The notes: generated by a model not told the origin, from the sequence alone. Counted from the first letter of the stretch, positions 21,906-33,373 are shown. The stretch is 47,808 nt of DNA from Prochlorococcus sp. AG-686-M10 (GCA_003210275.1 QCVU01000002.1:1-47808); one strand, 5' to 3'. Numbers and translations are program-made.

Positions 21906-23516
21906 TTAATTTGATTGTTTTAATTTTTCCTGCGATGCTTTGATCAACCCTTTAAATAATGGATGTGGCTTCCCTGGCCTTGATAAGAATTCAGGATGGT
22001 ATTGGCAAGCTAAAAAATATGGATGATCAACTAATTCAATTAGCTCTACTAATCTTCCATCTGGTGATGTACCACTGATTTTGTATCCAGAATCCAAAAA
22101 ACTTTGTTTGTAGTAATTATTAAATTCATATCTATGTCGATGTCTCTCATAAATTACATCTTCGTTATATAACTCTTTACCAGATGTATTTTTTTGCAGT
22201 CTACAAGGATAAACTCCCAATCTCATAGTGCCTCCAAGATCAACAATATCTTCTTGTTCAGGTAATAAATGTATAACAGGGTTTGGAGAGTCTGGGTTTA
22301 ATTCCGAGCTAGATGCACCCGGTAAGTGGGCTAGATTTCTTGCCCATTCTATTACTGCGCATTGCATACCTAAACATAAACCTAGGAAAGGAATCTTTTT
22401 TTCTCTTGCAAATTTTATTGCTGCAATTTTTCCATTCACTCCTCTATTTCCAAATCCTCCTGGAACGACAATTGCATCAACATCACTTAAATACTCTTCG
22501 GCTGATTTTTTCTCAATCATTTCAGCACTTACCCAATACAAATCTAATAAAGCTTTTTGTTCAATGCAAGCATGTCTTAATGCCTCCACTACTGAAAGAT
22601 ATGCATCACCAAGTTCTATATATTTTCCAACTAAAGCAACTTTTATAGGTTGACCGGGATTTCTAAGATTATGAATTATTTTTTCCCAATTCTCTAAATC
22701 GCATTCTTTATCTTCGAGTTCTAGGCACTTTAAAGTCTCTTTACATAAACCTTCATTCTTTAAAGAAAGCGGAACTGAATAAATACTATCAGCATCTAAT
22801 GCTTCAATTACACAATTAAGATTAACTCCGCAGAAACCACTGAGTTTTCTTTTGAGCCCTTCATTAATTTCTTTATCACTCCTGCATACAAGTAAATCTG
22901 GTTGTATACCGATGGATCTTAACTCCTTAACAGAATGTTGAGTAGGTTTAGTTTTTATTTCACCAGAAGTTTTGATGTAAGGAAGCAAAGTTACGTGGAT
23001 ATAAGCTACATCATTTTTGTTAACATCATTTTTAAATTCTCTTATTGCCTCTAAAAATGGTAATGATTCAATATCTCCGACTGTTCCGCCAATCTCAGTT
23101 ATAACAATATCTGCATTGCTATTATCTGCTACTCTTTGAATCCTGTCTCTTATTTCTCCTGTGATGTGAGGAATAACTTGTACTGTTCCTCCGTTATAAC
23201 TCCCTCTTCTTTCTTTATTAATTACTGCTTGGTAGATAGATCCTGTTGTGACACTATTCAAACGAGTCATTGCAGTGTCAGTAAATCTCTCGTAGTGACC
23301 TAAATCTAAATCCGTTTCAGCTCCATCTTCTGTAACGAAAACTTCGCCATGTTGAAACGGGCTCATTGTTCCTGGATCAACATTTAGATAAGGATCTAGT
23401 TTAAGTATTGAAACGCTATATCCTCTTGATTTTAATAATCTTCCTAAGCTTGCGGCAACAATACCTTTACCAATGCTAGAAACAACTCCTCCAGTAACAA
23501 AAACAAATTTTGACAT
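21906..23516 (-). CDS. pyrG: CTP synthase
   Basis: [27 protein letters not shown] and class I glutaminase [18 protein letters not shown]. Confidence 0.98.
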   Translation of the reverse strand: MSKFVFVTGGVVSSIGKGIVAASLGRLLKSRGYSVSILKLDPYLNVDPGTMSPFQHGEVFVTEDGAETDLDLGHYERFTDTAMTRLNSVTTGSIYQAVINKERRGSYNGGTVQVIPHITGEIRDRIQRVADNSNADIVITEIGGTVGDIESLPFLEAIREFKNDVNKNDVAYIHVTLLPYIKTSGEIKTKPTQHSVKELRSIGIQPDLLVCRSDKEINEGLKRKLSGFCGVNLNCVIEALDADSIYSVPLSLKNEGLCKETLKCLELEDKECDLENWEKIIHNLRNPGQPIKVALVGKYIELGDAYLSVVEALRHACIEQKALLDLYWVSAEMIEKKSAEEYLSDVDAIVVPGGFGNRGVNGKIAAIKFAREKKIPFLGLCLGMQCAVIEWARNLAHLPGASSSELNPDSPNPVIHLLPEQEDIVDLGGTMRLGVYPCRLQKNTSGKELYNEDVIYERHRHRYEFNNYYKQSFLDSGYKISGTSPDGRLVELIELVDHPYFLACQYHPEFLSRPGKPHPLFKGLIKASQEKLKQSN

Positions 23517-23590
23517 TAAATATTTTTAATTAAACACTACCTCCTTATATTTTATTTAAACAAAAAATTTATTGATCATCCATAAATAGT

Positions 23591-25387
23591 TTATTCATCA
23601 ATTGTTATTTCAATATCTAATTCCTTTAATTGGGATTTGGATACATTTGAAGGTGCATTAGTTAAAAGACATTTTGCTTGTTGATTTTTTGGAAAAGCGA
23701 TTGTTTCTCTAATTGAATCTTCCCCCAAAATAAGCATTGTTATCCGATCTACCCCAAATGCGATTCCCCCATGAGGCGGAGCACCCATTTCGAGAGCTTC
23801 AATTAAAAAACCAAATTTTTCATCAATTTGATTATCAGTTAATCCAACCGTTCTAAGAACTTCTCTTTGCATTTCGGCTTGATGGATACGCAGAGAACCA
23901 CCTCCCAGCTCTAATCCATTTAGCACTAAGTCATAAGCATGTGCTGTAGAGCTCGCTATTTTTTCTTTTATTTCTTTTGAATCTTCAAGCTTAATATTTT
24001 TAGGAGAACAAAAAGGATGGTGTAAAGCTTCAAATCTTTTTTCTTCTTCATTCATTTCAAACATAGGAAAATCTGTGACCCACAAAAAGTTCCATTTATC
24101 TTTCTCTACTAGCTTTAAATCTTTTGCAATATATTGCCTGACTCTATCTAATGATTGATTTACAATTTGCGTATTTCCTGCTCCTAAAAGAATTAAGTCA
24201 CCATCTTTTGCTTCTGTTATTTTTAAAATATTAGAAATATGATCATTATTTAAATTATTTTTTATTGCCCCAATTGTTTCAAGTTCATCTCCTTTAACTC
24301 TTATGAATGCTAAACCTCCAGCTCCTGCATCTTGGGCAACTTTAAAAATATCTCCTCCAGGTTTGATACGAACGTTACTAATGCTCGTGTTTCCATTTTT
24401 AACAGTTATGGATTTTATTGCTCCGCCCATCTGAATTGCTTTGGTGAAAATGTTAAAACCAATATTGCCTAGTATCTCTCCTAAATTCTTAAGCAACATT
24501 CCATATCTTGTATCTGGTCTGTCTGTGCCATATTTGTCCATGGCTTCTTGCCAAGTCATTCTTGGAAACTCCTCATTGAAGTTCATATTTAGTACATTTT
24601 TCCATACATTTTTTATTAGTTTTTCATTAAAAGAAATGATTTCTTCTTCACTTACAAAACTCATTTCAATATCAAGCTGAGTAAATTCTGGTTGTCTATC
24701 AGCTCTTAGGTCTTCATCACGGAAACATTTTGCGATTTGATAGTATTTATCTAACCCTCCTACCATTAAAAGTTGTTTAAATAATTGTGGAGATTGTGGT
24801 AAAGCAAAAAATTCACCGTCTGAAAGCCTAGCTGGAACTAAAAAATCTCTAGCTCCTTCTGGAGTTGATTTCGTCAGTAATGGTGTTTCAACCTCTGTAA
24901 ATCCAGAATTATCAAGATACTCTCTTACTGCTTTAATAATCTTATGTCTTACCTTTAAGTTTTTGAGTAATTTTCCTCTTCTTAAATCTAAATATCTATA
25001 TTTTAGTCTAAGCTCTTCTCTTGTATTTTCATAATCATGTACTGAGACAGGAAATGGTAAATTATTTTTAATTTGATTAAGAATTTGTAGATCTTTAACT
25101 TTTAGTTCTAACTCTCCAGTGACAATATTTTTATTTACTGAATCCTTTGGTCTTTCATTAACAATTCCATTAACCATTATCACAGTTTCATTTCTAAGAA
25201 TCTCAGCCTGTTTAAAAAGAGTCGCACCATCTTCAGGATTAATAGTAATTTGCAAAAATCCACTATGATCACGCAAATCTATAAAAATTACACCCCCATG
25301 ATCTCTTCTTCGATCAACCCATCCACATAAATTAACTACTTTCCCAATATCTGACTTATTGAGTTCTTCACAAATTTTGTTTCGCAT
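23591..25387 (-). CDS. aspS: aspartyl-tRNA synthetase
   Basis: [26 protein letters not shown] fold, [16 protein letters not shown] and [13 protein letters not shown]. Confidence 0.98.
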   Translation of the reverse strand: MRNKICEELNKSDIGKVVNLCGWVDRRRDHGGVIFIDLRDHSGFLQITINPEDGATLFKQAEILRNETVIMVNGIVNERPKDSVNKNIVTGELELKVKDLQILNQIKNNLPFPVSVHDYENTREELRLKYRYLDLRRGKLLKNLKVRHKIIKAVREYLDNSGFTEVETPLLTKSTPEGARDFLVPARLSDGEFFALPQSPQLFKQLLMVGGLDKYYQIAKCFRDEDLRADRQPEFTQLDIEMSFVSEEEIISFNEKLIKNVWKNVLNMNFNEEFPRMTWQEAMDKYGTDRPDTRYGMLLKNLGEILGNIGFNIFTKAIQMGGAIKSITVKNGNTSISNVRIKPGGDIFKVAQDAGAGGLAFIRVKGDELETIGAIKNNLNNDHISNILKITEAKDGDLILLGAGNTQIVNQSLDRVRQYIAKDLKLVEKDKWNFLWVTDFPMFEMNEEEKRFEALHHPFCSPKNIKLEDSKEIKEKIASSTAHAYDLVLNGLELGGGSLRIHQAEMQREVLRTVGLTDNQIDEKFGFLIEALEMGAPPHGGIAFGVDRITMLILGEDSIRETIAFPKNQQAKCLLTNAPSNVSKSQLKELDIEITIDE

Positions 25388-25445
25388 CTAGAAATGACTT
25401 GTTGAGCAATAATTTATAATAATAATTCTTAAAGGGTAAATTTAG

Positions 25446-26558
25446 TTAAATATCTTTTTTATAAAAAGCTCTCTTCGTTAATGTTCCTTTAAATGTTTTC
25501 CCTCTGATTAAAATTTCAACAACATTATTTAAAGTTGCGTGAGAATTTTGAATATAAGCAAAAGCTATTGCCTTTTGCTTCGTCGGTGACCAACTACCGC
25601 TAGTTATAGTTCCAATATTTTTTCCATCTTTAAATACTTCGCATCCTTTTCTTCCAATAGCTCTCCCCTCAATAGTTAGACCTACTAACTTTTTCTTAAT
25701 ACCGAATCTTGATTGTTTTTCAAGAAAATCTCTCCCAAAAAATTCATGATTATTTTCTAAATGTACTAGCCAACCTAATCCTGCTTCATACGGTGTAGTT
25801 GTTTCATCTAAATCTTGTCCATATAAGTGCATTCCCGCTTCAAGTCTTAAGGTATCTCTAGCACCTAATCCACAAGGCTCAATATTTTTTGAAACTAAGA
25901 AATCCCATAAATTAATTGCTGCATTCGCGGATAATAAGATTTCTAAACCGTTTTCACCTGTGTAGCCTGTTTTTGAAAAGAAAATTTTTTCTTCAGTTGA
26001 AATATGTTGAAAAATTTTATATTCACAACCAAAGTAAGGAATATATGAAATCGACGATTCAATCCATTCTTCGAATAATTTAAAGGAATTTTTTCCCTGA
26101 AGTGCAAGGAGAACCTTATCTTTTTTAGCGTTTGATATAGAAATATTGTTGGTATTTAAATTATTTTTAATCCAAGAAAAATCAATTTGGTATCTGCTTG
26201 CATTTACTATTAAAAGAATTTCTGAGATATCACCTTCTTGTTGACCAAGGTCATAAATTATTAGGTCATCTATAATTCCTCCCTTTTCATTTAGCATTAA
26301 TGTATAAAGCCCTTGCCCTTCTGAAAAGGAGTATAAATTAGTAGGAAAAAATTTTTGAATATATTCTTTAGGATTAATACCTTTAAGAGAAATTACACCC
26401 ATGTGGGAAATATCAAAGAATCCTGCTGATTCTCTTACTGCTTCATGTTCATTTATTAATCCCGAAAAGGATATGGGCATTTCCCATCCTGCAAAATTGA
26501 CTAACTTTGCATTTGACTTAATATATTTTGAATAAAGTGGACTTTTAAGCAAATCCAT
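25446..26558 (-). CDS. gcvT: glycine cleavage system T protein (aminomethyltransferase)
   Basis: [33 protein letters not shown] and [23 protein letters not shown]. Confidence 0.97.
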   Translation of the reverse strand: MDLLKSPLYSKYIKSNAKLVNFAGWEMPISFSGLINEHEAVRESAGFFDISHMGVISLKGINPKEYIQKFFPTNLYSFSEGQGLYTLMLNEKGGIIDDLIIYDLGQQEGDISEILLIVNASRYQIDFSWIKNNLNTNNISISNAKKDKVLLALQGKNSFKLFEEWIESSISYIPYFGCEYKIFQHISTEEKIFFSKTGYTGENGLEILLSANAAINLWDFLVSKNIEPCGLGARDTLRLEAGMHLYGQDLDETTTPYEAGLGWLVHLENNHEFFGRDFLEKQSRFGIKKKLVGLTIEGRAIGRKGCEVFKDGKNIGTITSGSWSPTKQKAIAFAYIQNSHATLNNVVEILIRGKTFKGTLTKRAFYKKDI

Positions 26559-26608
26559 GAAATATTTAATGAGTTATTTAGTCTTTTATACTCTAGTTTA
26601 GAAATTTT

Positions 26609-26671
26609 TTATTGCATATTTTTTAATGACATAATTAAGCTTCTCATTACTTTTGCTGCAACTATACTACT
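26609..26671 (-). pseudogene. fossil of the pre-duplication speB C-terminus
   Basis: Reverse strand reads SSIVAAKVMRSLIMSLKNMQ* in a frame offset from speB, duplicating the speB C-terminal SSVVAAKVLRSLIMS. Confidence 0.8.
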
Positions 26672-26715
26672 GACATAATTAAGCTTCTCAGTACTTTTGC
26701 TGCAACTACACTACT
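26628..26715. repeat. 44-bp tandem direct duplication, two copies (26628-26671 and 26672-26715)
   Basis: Copy 1 gacataattaagcttctcattacttttgctgcaactatactact; copy 2 gacataattaagcttctcagtacttttgctgcaactacactact; 42/44 identical. Confidence 0.97.
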
Positions 26716-27537
26716 GACTCCGCTGTTATCAATTTCTGGAGATAATTCCACAATATCTGAAGCAACAATTCTAAAGTTTTTTAAAGTTTCAAGAATCACT
26801 TCAAAGTCATTCCAAAAAAAACCTCCTGGTTCTGGAGTCCCCGTGCCAGGTAATAAACTTGGATCAAACCAATCCAAATCTATTGTTAAATATATTGGAG
26901 AATTAGAGTAGGGAAGAAGAGCTTTTTTTAATTCTTGGGCATTTTCTCCTGGCAAGAATTTTACTAATTGATTGTGTTGACCCATAAATTTAAACTCTTC
27001 TTTGGTGCCACTTCTTATTCCAACTTGCAAAATCTTTTTTTTAGGTAAGACATCTAAGCATCTTTGCATTGCACAGGCATGACTATGTTCATTTCCCATA
27101 TATGAGTTTCTTAAATCTGCATGAGCATCTAGTTGAATTAAAATAAGATCTGGATATTTATTTACTAACGCCTCAATAGCACCACTAGTAATAGAGTGCT
27201 CACCTCCAAGCATAATGGGAGTAAGGCTTTGACTAATAATAAAATCTGTTGCTGATTTGACTGATTTAATGACAGACTTTGAGTCATTTTTATTTATTTC
27301 TAGTGAACCAAAATCAACATAATTAAAATCTTCTAAATCTTTGCCTAATCTTGGACAAAATGTTTCTAAGCATGTGCTTACTTGCCTGATGGCATTTGGA
27401 CCAAATCTAGTCCCTGACTTATAAGAGCACGTACCATCATAATTGACCCCAAATATTCCAATTGAACAGTCATCAAGATTTCTTTTAGCCCCCATAAAAA
27501 TTGCACTTTCGTTATCAAATAAATTTTTATTGATCAT
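26662..27537 (-). CDS. speB: agmatinase / ureohydrolase family protein
   Basis: GGEHSITSGAIEAL, QLDAHADLRNSYMGNEHSHA and LTIDLDWFDPSLLPGTGTPEPGG metal-binding motifs. MINKNLF start preferred over 27561, though either is possible. Confidence 0.93.
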   Translation of the reverse strand: MINKNLFDNESAIFMGAKRNLDDCSIGIFGVNYDGTCSYKSGTRFGPNAIRQVSTCLETFCPRLGKDLEDFNYVDFGSLEINKNDSKSVIKSVKSATDFIISQSLTPIMLGGEHSITSGAIEALVNKYPDLILIQLDAHADLRNSYMGNEHSHACAMQRCLDVLPKKKILQVGIRSGTKEEFKFMGQHNQLVKFLPGENAQELKKALLPYSNSPIYLTIDLDWFDPSLLPGTGTPEPGGFFWNDFEVILETLKNFRIVASDIVELSPEIDNSGVSSVVAAKVLRSLIMSVV

Positions 27538-28390
27538 TTTTCGAATTGAGTTCTTTTGCAATTTTATTTGGCATCATTTTAAATGCAGCATTTTGAAAAT
27601 TTAAATTCCAAACATCACAACCCTCTTCAATTCTCATGACTTCTTTGTAATTGAGTTTTGATAAATTTAATTCTTCCTCTGAAGCGAATGTCCAACTCCA
27701 AATACCACTTGGATATATGGGCACAAATGAATACATAGTTTCAGATAATTTAAATATTTTATTGAGTGATTTTAAAATATGTATATGAATATTTTTGAAC
27801 GATTCAGGCGATTCACTTTGAGTCGCTAATATCCCCTTTTTAGTAAGTATTCTTTTACATCCTTTATAAAAAGAATCTGTAAATAACAAATTAGAAAATT
27901 CTGATGGATCTGAACAATCTATAAAAATAACATCATAAAAATTATCTTTAGTTTTTTCTACCCATTTAACACCATCATCAATATTTATAGATAATCTTTT
28001 ATCACTCCAAGCTTCACCTCCAATTTCTTGTAAAAATGTTTTCGATACTTGTATGACATCTTCATCAATTTCTACCAAATCAATTTTCGTAACTTGAGAG
28101 TATTTTAAGCATTCTCTTGCAGTTCCACCATCACCCCCTCCAATAATCAGTATATGAGATTTCTTATCAAGACTACTTAACGCTGGATGAACAAGACATT
28201 CATGATAATATTTTTCATCTCTCAATGATGTCATCCAACATCCATCTAACATTAAAGCTTTACCATAAAAATCATTTTCTATAATGAGAATTTCTTGATA
28301 TTTAGATTTTTTTTTAAGTAATACTTTCCCCTTGAGCCCAAATCTTGAGCCTTTATTATACTCATCTATCCAAGTTGGCATATCTTTCAT
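27527..28390 (-). CDS. speE: spermidine synthase (polyamine aminopropyltransferase)
   Basis: EILIIENDFYGKALMLDGCWMTSLRDEKYYHECLVHPAL and ILIIGGGDGGTARECLKY. Confidence 0.95.
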   Translation of the reverse strand: MKDMPTWIDEYNKGSRFGLKGKVLLKKKSKYQEILIIENDFYGKALMLDGCWMTSLRDEKYYHECLVHPALSSLDKKSHILIIGGGDGGTARECLKYSQVTKIDLVEIDEDVIQVSKTFLQEIGGEAWSDKRLSINIDDGVKWVEKTKDNFYDVIFIDCSDPSEFSNLLFTDSFYKGCKRILTKKGILATQSESPESFKNIHIHILKSLNKIFKLSETMYSFVPIYPSGIWSWTFASEEELNLSKLNYKEVMRIEEGCDVWNLNFQNAAFKMMPNKIAKELNSKNDQ

Positions 28391-29241
28391 TTTTTTTTCA
28401 ATTTTTCTCTTATTAGTGTTTTTTTAGCAATTTCCCAAAGTCGCTGAAAATCTTTTGGGTTTTGTTTTTTAATATTATCTCCTACATGATCTTCAATTAT
28501 TGAAAATCTGTCTAAAAATTTTTTATTAGTTTTTTGAAGAGACGATTCTGGATTTATTTTTAGAAAGTTTGAAAGACTTATTAAAGTAAAGTAAACATCT
28601 CCAAATTCATCTTTTATATCTGATGTCTTTTTACTTTTTATTGCCTCTTTTAATTCACAAATTTCTTCTTCTAATTTATCAAAAATCTTTTTACTACTTT
28701 CCCACTTAAAACCGTATTTTTTGACAGTATTGGTTATCTGGTTTGATCCTATAGCTGCAGGAAAACTTTTTATTTTTGAATTTAATCGTCTACTAATTGA
28801 TGATTCCTTATAGGACGTATTATTTTCTGAATTTTTAATATTTTCCCAAATTTCTTGTGACTTTTTTAGAGATACTTTTTCTTTTTTTTTAAAAATATAA
28901 GGATGTCTATTAACAATTTTGTTATTTAAATTTTCAATAACATCTTTTAATTCAAATTGTTTTTCTTCAAACCCAATCTCCGCATGAAGCATTATTTGTA
29001 ATAAGAGATCTCCTAATTCTTCACACATATTATTCGCGTTTTTTTCATATATTGCATCAATAAATTCACTACTTTCTTCATTTAAAAATGGGATTAAGGA
29101 TTTATGTGACTGTATTTTTTGCCATGGGCAGCCCCAAGTTTTATCTTTTAAATATTTAATATTTGATATTAAAATCTTGAAACTCTCTAAAGTGTTTGGA
29201 TCACTATCTTTTTGATTTTTATATCCATTGTTTAAGTTCAT
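28387..29241 (-). CDS. mazG: nucleoside triphosphate pyrophosphohydrolase MazG
   Basis: LKDKTWGCPWQKIQSHKSLIPFLNEESSEFIDAI, EELGDLLLQIMLHAEIG, second domain DEFGDVYFTLI. Confidence 0.93.
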   Translation of the reverse strand: MNLNNGYKNQKDSDPNTLESFKILISNIKYLKDKTWGCPWQKIQSHKSLIPFLNEESSEFIDAIYEKNANNMCEELGDLLLQIMLHAEIGFEEKQFELKDVIENLNNKIVNRHPYIFKKKEKVSLKKSQEIWENIKNSENNTSYKESSISRRLNSKIKSFPAAIGSNQITNTVKKYGFKWESSKKIFDKLEEEICELKEAIKSKKTSDIKDEFGDVYFTLISLSNFLKINPESSLQKTNKKFLDRFSIIEDHVGDNIKKQNPKDFQRLWEIAKKTLIREKLKKK

Positions 29242-29322
29242 AAAACTGTATCTTATTTATTCAATTTTGCCTTAATCATGAAATATTTAAATACTTAGTA
29301 TAAAATTTTCAACTTCATCTAC

Positions 29323-29328
29323 TAGAAT
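29323..29328 (+). promoter_or_regulatory. possible -10 element for the tRNA-Val gene
   Basis: TAGAAT 11 nt upstream of the tRNA 5' end; no clear -35 box. Confidence 0.25.
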
Positions 29329-29339
29329 AGATATTTAAA

Positions 29340-29411
<72 letters not shown>

Positions 29412-29426
29412 TTTTCTTTTTTAACA

Positions 29427-29768
29427 ATGACTGAGATCGTTAATCTTTCAATCAGTCAAACTGCAGCATCAGAGCTTTCAAGGCAAGCATCCTTTGGCGG
29501 ATTCCCGGGTGAAATGTCCATTGATTTAATTAAAGATGATATAGGCTCTGAAGGTTGGATACATATTAAATTAAAACCAGGTACATGTAATGGATCTCCA
29601 TTATCCAGGACTGAAGGCATAACTTTATATGCTGACACTAAAAATTTTAACTTGTTAAAAGATTTAAAACTTGATTATTACAGTGATTTAAGTGGTGGAG
29701 GTTTTCTTATCTCAACTCCTAAAAATGCCAAGAGGTGTGCCTGTGGTTCTGGTTTTAAACTCTTGTAG
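29427..29768 (+). CDS. HesB/IscA/SufA-like (A-type carrier) iron-sulfur protein
   Basis: Begins MTEIVNLSISQTAASEL; C-terminal CACGSGF; family pattern GGGFLISTPKNAKRCACGSGF. The tracked ORF start at 29382 lies inside the tRNA, so ATG 29427 is used. Confidence 0.82.
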   Translation: MTEIVNLSISQTAASELSRQASFGGFPGEMSIDLIKDDIGSEGWIHIKLKPGTCNGSPLSRTEGITLYADTKNFNLLKDLKLDYYSDLSGGGFLISTPKNAKRCACGSGFKLL

Positions 29769-29861
29769 TTTTACATATATTTGGCAAACTGATATTTTTT
29801 TAAATTATTTGCTTCTGTCAATATAAAATAAGTAAAAAAGCTAATGAAATAACTATTGCAA

Positions 29862-32618
29862 ATGAATGAGTCTAATGATGAACTTATATTAAATAATTAT
29901 TTGCCTTCACAGGTAGAACAAAAGTGGCAAAAACAATGGGATAGTTTAAGAGCATTTAGTCCTAATCCTAGTGATAAAGGGGATCCTTTTTGTATAGTTA
30001 TTCCGCCTCCAAATGTTACAGGGTCTTTGCATATGGGCCATGCCTTCAATACTGCATTAATAGACGTGATTATTCGTTTTCAAAGACTTCTTGGTAAAAA
30101 TGTTTTGTGTTTACCTGGCACTGACCATGCTTCAATAGCCGTTCAAACTATTCTTGAAAAACAATTAAAAACTGAGGGTAAAAATAGCGATGATATAGGA
30201 AGAGAAGAATTTTTAAAAAGAGCCTGGATTTGGAAAGAGCAAAGTGGGGGTAAGATAATATCCCAATTAAAGAGGATTGGGTATTCCGTTGATTGGGAAA
30301 GGGAACGATTTACTTTAGATGAAAAATTAAATGAAGCAGTTGTTGAAGCATTTAATATTTTACATGAGAAAAAACTTATTTATAGAGGTGAATATTTAGT
30401 TAATTGGTGCCCAGCATCCCAATCAGCAGTTAGTGATCTTGAAGTTGAAATGCAGGAGGTTAATGGATACTTATGGCATTTTAAATATCCACTAATTTCT
30501 GATCAGGGTCAAATCTTAGATGAATATTTAGAGGTCGCAACAACTCGACCTGAAACCTTATTGGGAGATACTGCTTTAGCTGTAAATCCAAATGATGAAA
30601 GATATAAAAAATATATTGATAAAAAAGTGAAAGTACCTTTTGTTGATAGAGAAATACCTATTATTTCTGATATACATGTTGATAAGGATTTTGGTACAGG
30701 TTGTGTAAAGGTTACGCCAGCTCATGATCCGAATGATTTTGCTATCGGGAAAAGGAATAATTTAAAGCAAATCAATATAATGAATAAAGATGGAACGCTT
30801 AATATTAATGCAGGCAAGTTTCAGGATTTAGACAGATTTGAAGCTAGAAAACAAATCATAAAGGAATTAGATACTTTAGGTTTATTAACTAAAATAGAAG
30901 ACTATAAAAATACAGTGCCTTTTTCTGATAGAGGAAAAGTGCCAATTGAGCCATTATTGTCAACCCAGTGGTTTTTGAAAATGGACAATATTTCTTCAAG
31001 TTGTCTAAAAGAACTTGATTCTAAGAAGCCTACCTTTATTCCTCAGCGTTGGGAGAAAGTTTATAAAGATTGGTTAGATAATATCAATGATTGGTGTGTT
31101 AGTAGACAATTATGGTGGGGACATCAAATCCCTGCATGGTATGTATTAAAACAATCAGAAGACTCAATAGATCAAAATACTCCATATGTTGTTGCCAGAA
31201 ATGAGGAAGAAGCATTAAGCAAAGCTTCTAAGGAATTTGGGTCTAATTTTCGACTTATTCGTGATAAAGATGTTTTAGATACTTGGTTTTCAAGTGGTTT
31301 ATGGCCTTTTTCTACATTGGGATGGCCTAATACCAATGATGCAGATTTTAAAAAATGGTATCCAAATAGTGTTTTAGTTACCGGTTTCGATATTATTTTC
31401 TTTTGGGTAGCCAGAATGACAATGATGGGGAAAACTTTTACGAATAATATTCCATTCAAAGATGTTTATATTCATGGTTTAGTTCGAGATGAAAATAATA
31501 AAAAAATGAGTAAAAGTTCAGGTAACGGAATTGATCCTTTGTTGTTGATTGATAAATATGGTTCTGATGCTTTGCGATTTGCTTTACTTCGTGAAGTCGC
31601 TGGTGCTGGGCAGGATATAAGGCTTGATTTTGATAGGAAAGAAAATACTTCTTCAACGGTTGAAGCATCAAGGAATTTTGCAAATAAACTTTGGAATGCT
31701 ACTAAATTTGTTTTAATAAATAAAACTTCTTCTGTAAATAATTCTTTAAGTGAAAGTGATGAAAAATATTTAGAATTATCTGATCAGTGGATTTTATCAA
31801 AATTAAATCAGTTGAATACAAAAGTATCTAATCTTTTACTTGAATATAAATTAGGGGAATCTGCAAAATTATTATATGAATTTGCATGGAATGACTTTTG
31901 TGATTGGTATGTTGAATTTGCAAAACAAAAATTTAATAATAAAGAATCCCACAACAGACAAATATCTGAAAAAATATTAATCAAAGTACTTACTGATGTG
32001 TTGGTTATGATGCATCCCTTTATGCCACATATCACTGAAGAGCTTTGGCATAAATTGCAAATAAAACCTGACCAAATTTTATTATCTCTGCAGAAATGGC
32101 CTTTATTAGAAAAAAAATATATAAATTCTCAAATAGATAAATCCTTTCAAGAGCTCTTTGAAATCATTAGATTGATTAGAAATATTAGAGTTGAGTTAGG
32201 ACTTAAGCCGTCTCAACTGGTTCCTGTATACTTAATTTCAGATAATGTTGAATTAACTAACTTTTTGAAAACTTTAATGGTTGATATTAAAACTTTTACT
32301 AAATCATCTGAAGTTTTTATTTGTAAATCTAGGGATATCGATAAAAATAATTTTGCTAAGTCTTTTTCTGGAATTATTGGTGATCTAGAAGTCTATTTAC
32401 CTTTTAATGATTTTGTAAATCTAGAAGCTTTAAAGGATAGACTTACTAGGGACCTGCAAAAAGTTAATTCTGATCTAGAAACGTTAAATAAGAGAATATC
32501 CAACAAAAACTTTATAGACAAAGCTCCTAAAGATATTGTTGAGGAATGTTTTGCCAAGTTGAAAGAAGGAAATTTGCAATCGGAAAGAATAAATAAAAAG
32601 CTTAAATTATTAAAATGA
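29862..32618 (+). CDS. valS: valyl-tRNA synthetase
   Basis: PPPNVTGSLHMGHAF (HIGH-like), NKKMSKSSGNGIDP (KMSKS), ATTRPETLLGDTALAVNP editing domain. Confidence 0.98.
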   Translation: MNESNDELILNNYLPSQVEQKWQKQWDSLRAFSPNPSDKGDPFCIVIPPPNVTGSLHMGHAFNTALIDVIIRFQRLLGKNVLCLPGTDHASIAVQTILEKQLKTEGKNSDDIGREEFLKRAWIWKEQSGGKIISQLKRIGYSVDWERERFTLDEKLNEAVVEAFNILHEKKLIYRGEYLVNWCPASQSAVSDLEVEMQEVNGYLWHFKYPLISDQGQILDEYLEVATTRPETLLGDTALAVNPNDERYKKYIDKKVKVPFVDREIPIISDIHVDKDFGTGCVKVTPAHDPNDFAIGKRNNLKQINIMNKDGTLNINAGKFQDLDRFEARKQIIKELDTLGLLTKIEDYKNTVPFSDRGKVPIEPLLSTQWFLKMDNISSSCLKELDSKKPTFIPQRWEKVYKDWLDNINDWCVSRQLWWGHQIPAWYVLKQSEDSIDQNTPYVVARNEEEALSKASKEFGSNFRLIRDKDVLDTWFSSGLWPFSTLGWPNTNDADFKKWYPNSVLVTGFDIIFFWVARMTMMGKTFTNNIPFKDVYIHGLVRDENNKKMSKSSGNGIDPLLLIDKYGSDALRFALLREVAGAGQDIRLDFDRKENTSSTVEASRNFANKLWNATKFVLINKTSSVNNSLSESDEKYLELSDQWILSKLNQLNTKVSNLLLEYKLGESAKLLYEFAWNDFCDWYVEFAKQKFNNKESHNRQISEKILIKVLTDVLVMMHPFMPHITEELWHKLQIKPDQILLSLQKWPLLEKKYINSQIDKSFQELFEIIRLIRNIRVELGLKPSQLVPVYLISDNVELTNFLKTLMVDIKTFTKSSEVFICKSRDIDKNNFAKSFSGIIGDLEVYLPFNDFVNLEALKDRLTRDLQKVNSDLETLNKRISNKNFIDKAPKDIVEECFAKLKEGNLQSERINKKLKLLK

Positions 32619-32619
32619 T

Positions 32620-33231
32620 ATGACTTCTTTTTTTGAAAATATCTATGAATTAGCCTTTTTTTTTAATACAAACATTGGGATTTTAGCTTTTATCCTTTTA
32701 TATATCTTAATTGTTTTATTAATTCTTCCTGCTTCTTGGTTATCTTTACTAGCTGGTTTTTTATATGGTTCTTATCTCGGTTCAATAATAGTTTTTTTTG
32801 CGGCAGCTATTGGAGCTTCAGTAGCATTTTTTATTTCAAAAAGTTTTTTATCAATAAAGCTTAAAAAAGTTATTAATCGTTTCCCAAGATTAAGTCTTAT
32901 GGAACAAGTTGTGCAGAAAGGTGGTCTCAAATTAATTCTTTTAGCACGACTATCTCCTATCTTTCCTTTTAGTATTCTTAATTATTTTTATGGGTTAAAT
33001 AATATTAAATTTAGAAATTTTGCTCTTGGTCTTTTAGGAATCATTCCTGGAACATTTCTGTATTGTTCTATAGGCAGCTTGGCAAAAAGTTTGCAGGACT
33101 TAAAAAATTTACAGCCAACAAATAATTTATTTATAACAATTATTAGTGTGGTTTCAACTTTGATGGTTGTTTATTTTTCAGCAAAGTACGCTAAAGAATA
33201 TATTAATGAATCAAAAGAAATTAATCTCTGA
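32620..33231 (+). CDS. TVP38/TMEM64 (DedA-superfamily) membrane protein
   Basis: AGFLYGSYLGSIIVFFAAAIGASVAFFISK and LARLSPIFPFSILNYFYGLNNIKFRNFALGLLGIIPGTFLYCSIGS. Confidence 0.85.
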   Translation: MTSFFENIYELAFFFNTNIGILAFILLYILIVLLILPASWLSLLAGFLYGSYLGSIIVFFAAAIGASVAFFISKSFLSIKLKKVINRFPRLSLMEQVVQKGGLKLILLARLSPIFPFSILNYFYGLNNIKFRNFALGLLGIIPGTFLYCSIGSLAKSLQDLKNLQPTNNLFITIISVVSTLMVVYFSAKYAKEYINESKEINL

Positions 33232-33373
33232 TATTCCAATCTCTTATAGAAGCAATAATTACAAACCAAAAAAGTCTTAATTTTCCAAGCAAACTTTTAT
33301 TAGATTGTAATTCTATATATTTTGATTGACCGCATGGGGTTTTAATATATTTGAAAAGATTTTTGTTATCCAT
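33221..33373 (-). CDS. small protein of unknown function (50 aa), not in the supplied ORF track
   Basis: Reverse ORF from ATG (CAT 33371-33373) to TAA (33221-33223): MDNKNLFKYIKTPCGQSKYIELQSNKSLLGKLRLFWFVIIASIRDWNIRD*. Fills an otherwise empty gap; convergent 11-nt overlap with the TVP38 gene. Confidence 0.5.
   Translation of the reverse strand: MDNKNLFKYIKTPCGQSKYIELQSNKSLLGKLRLFWFVIIASIRDWNIRD

Noticed and set aside
22228-22653. 141-aa and 111-aa ORFs antisense to pyrG
   Set aside because: Antisense shadow of pyrG; two overlapping frames open at once indicates compositional effect.
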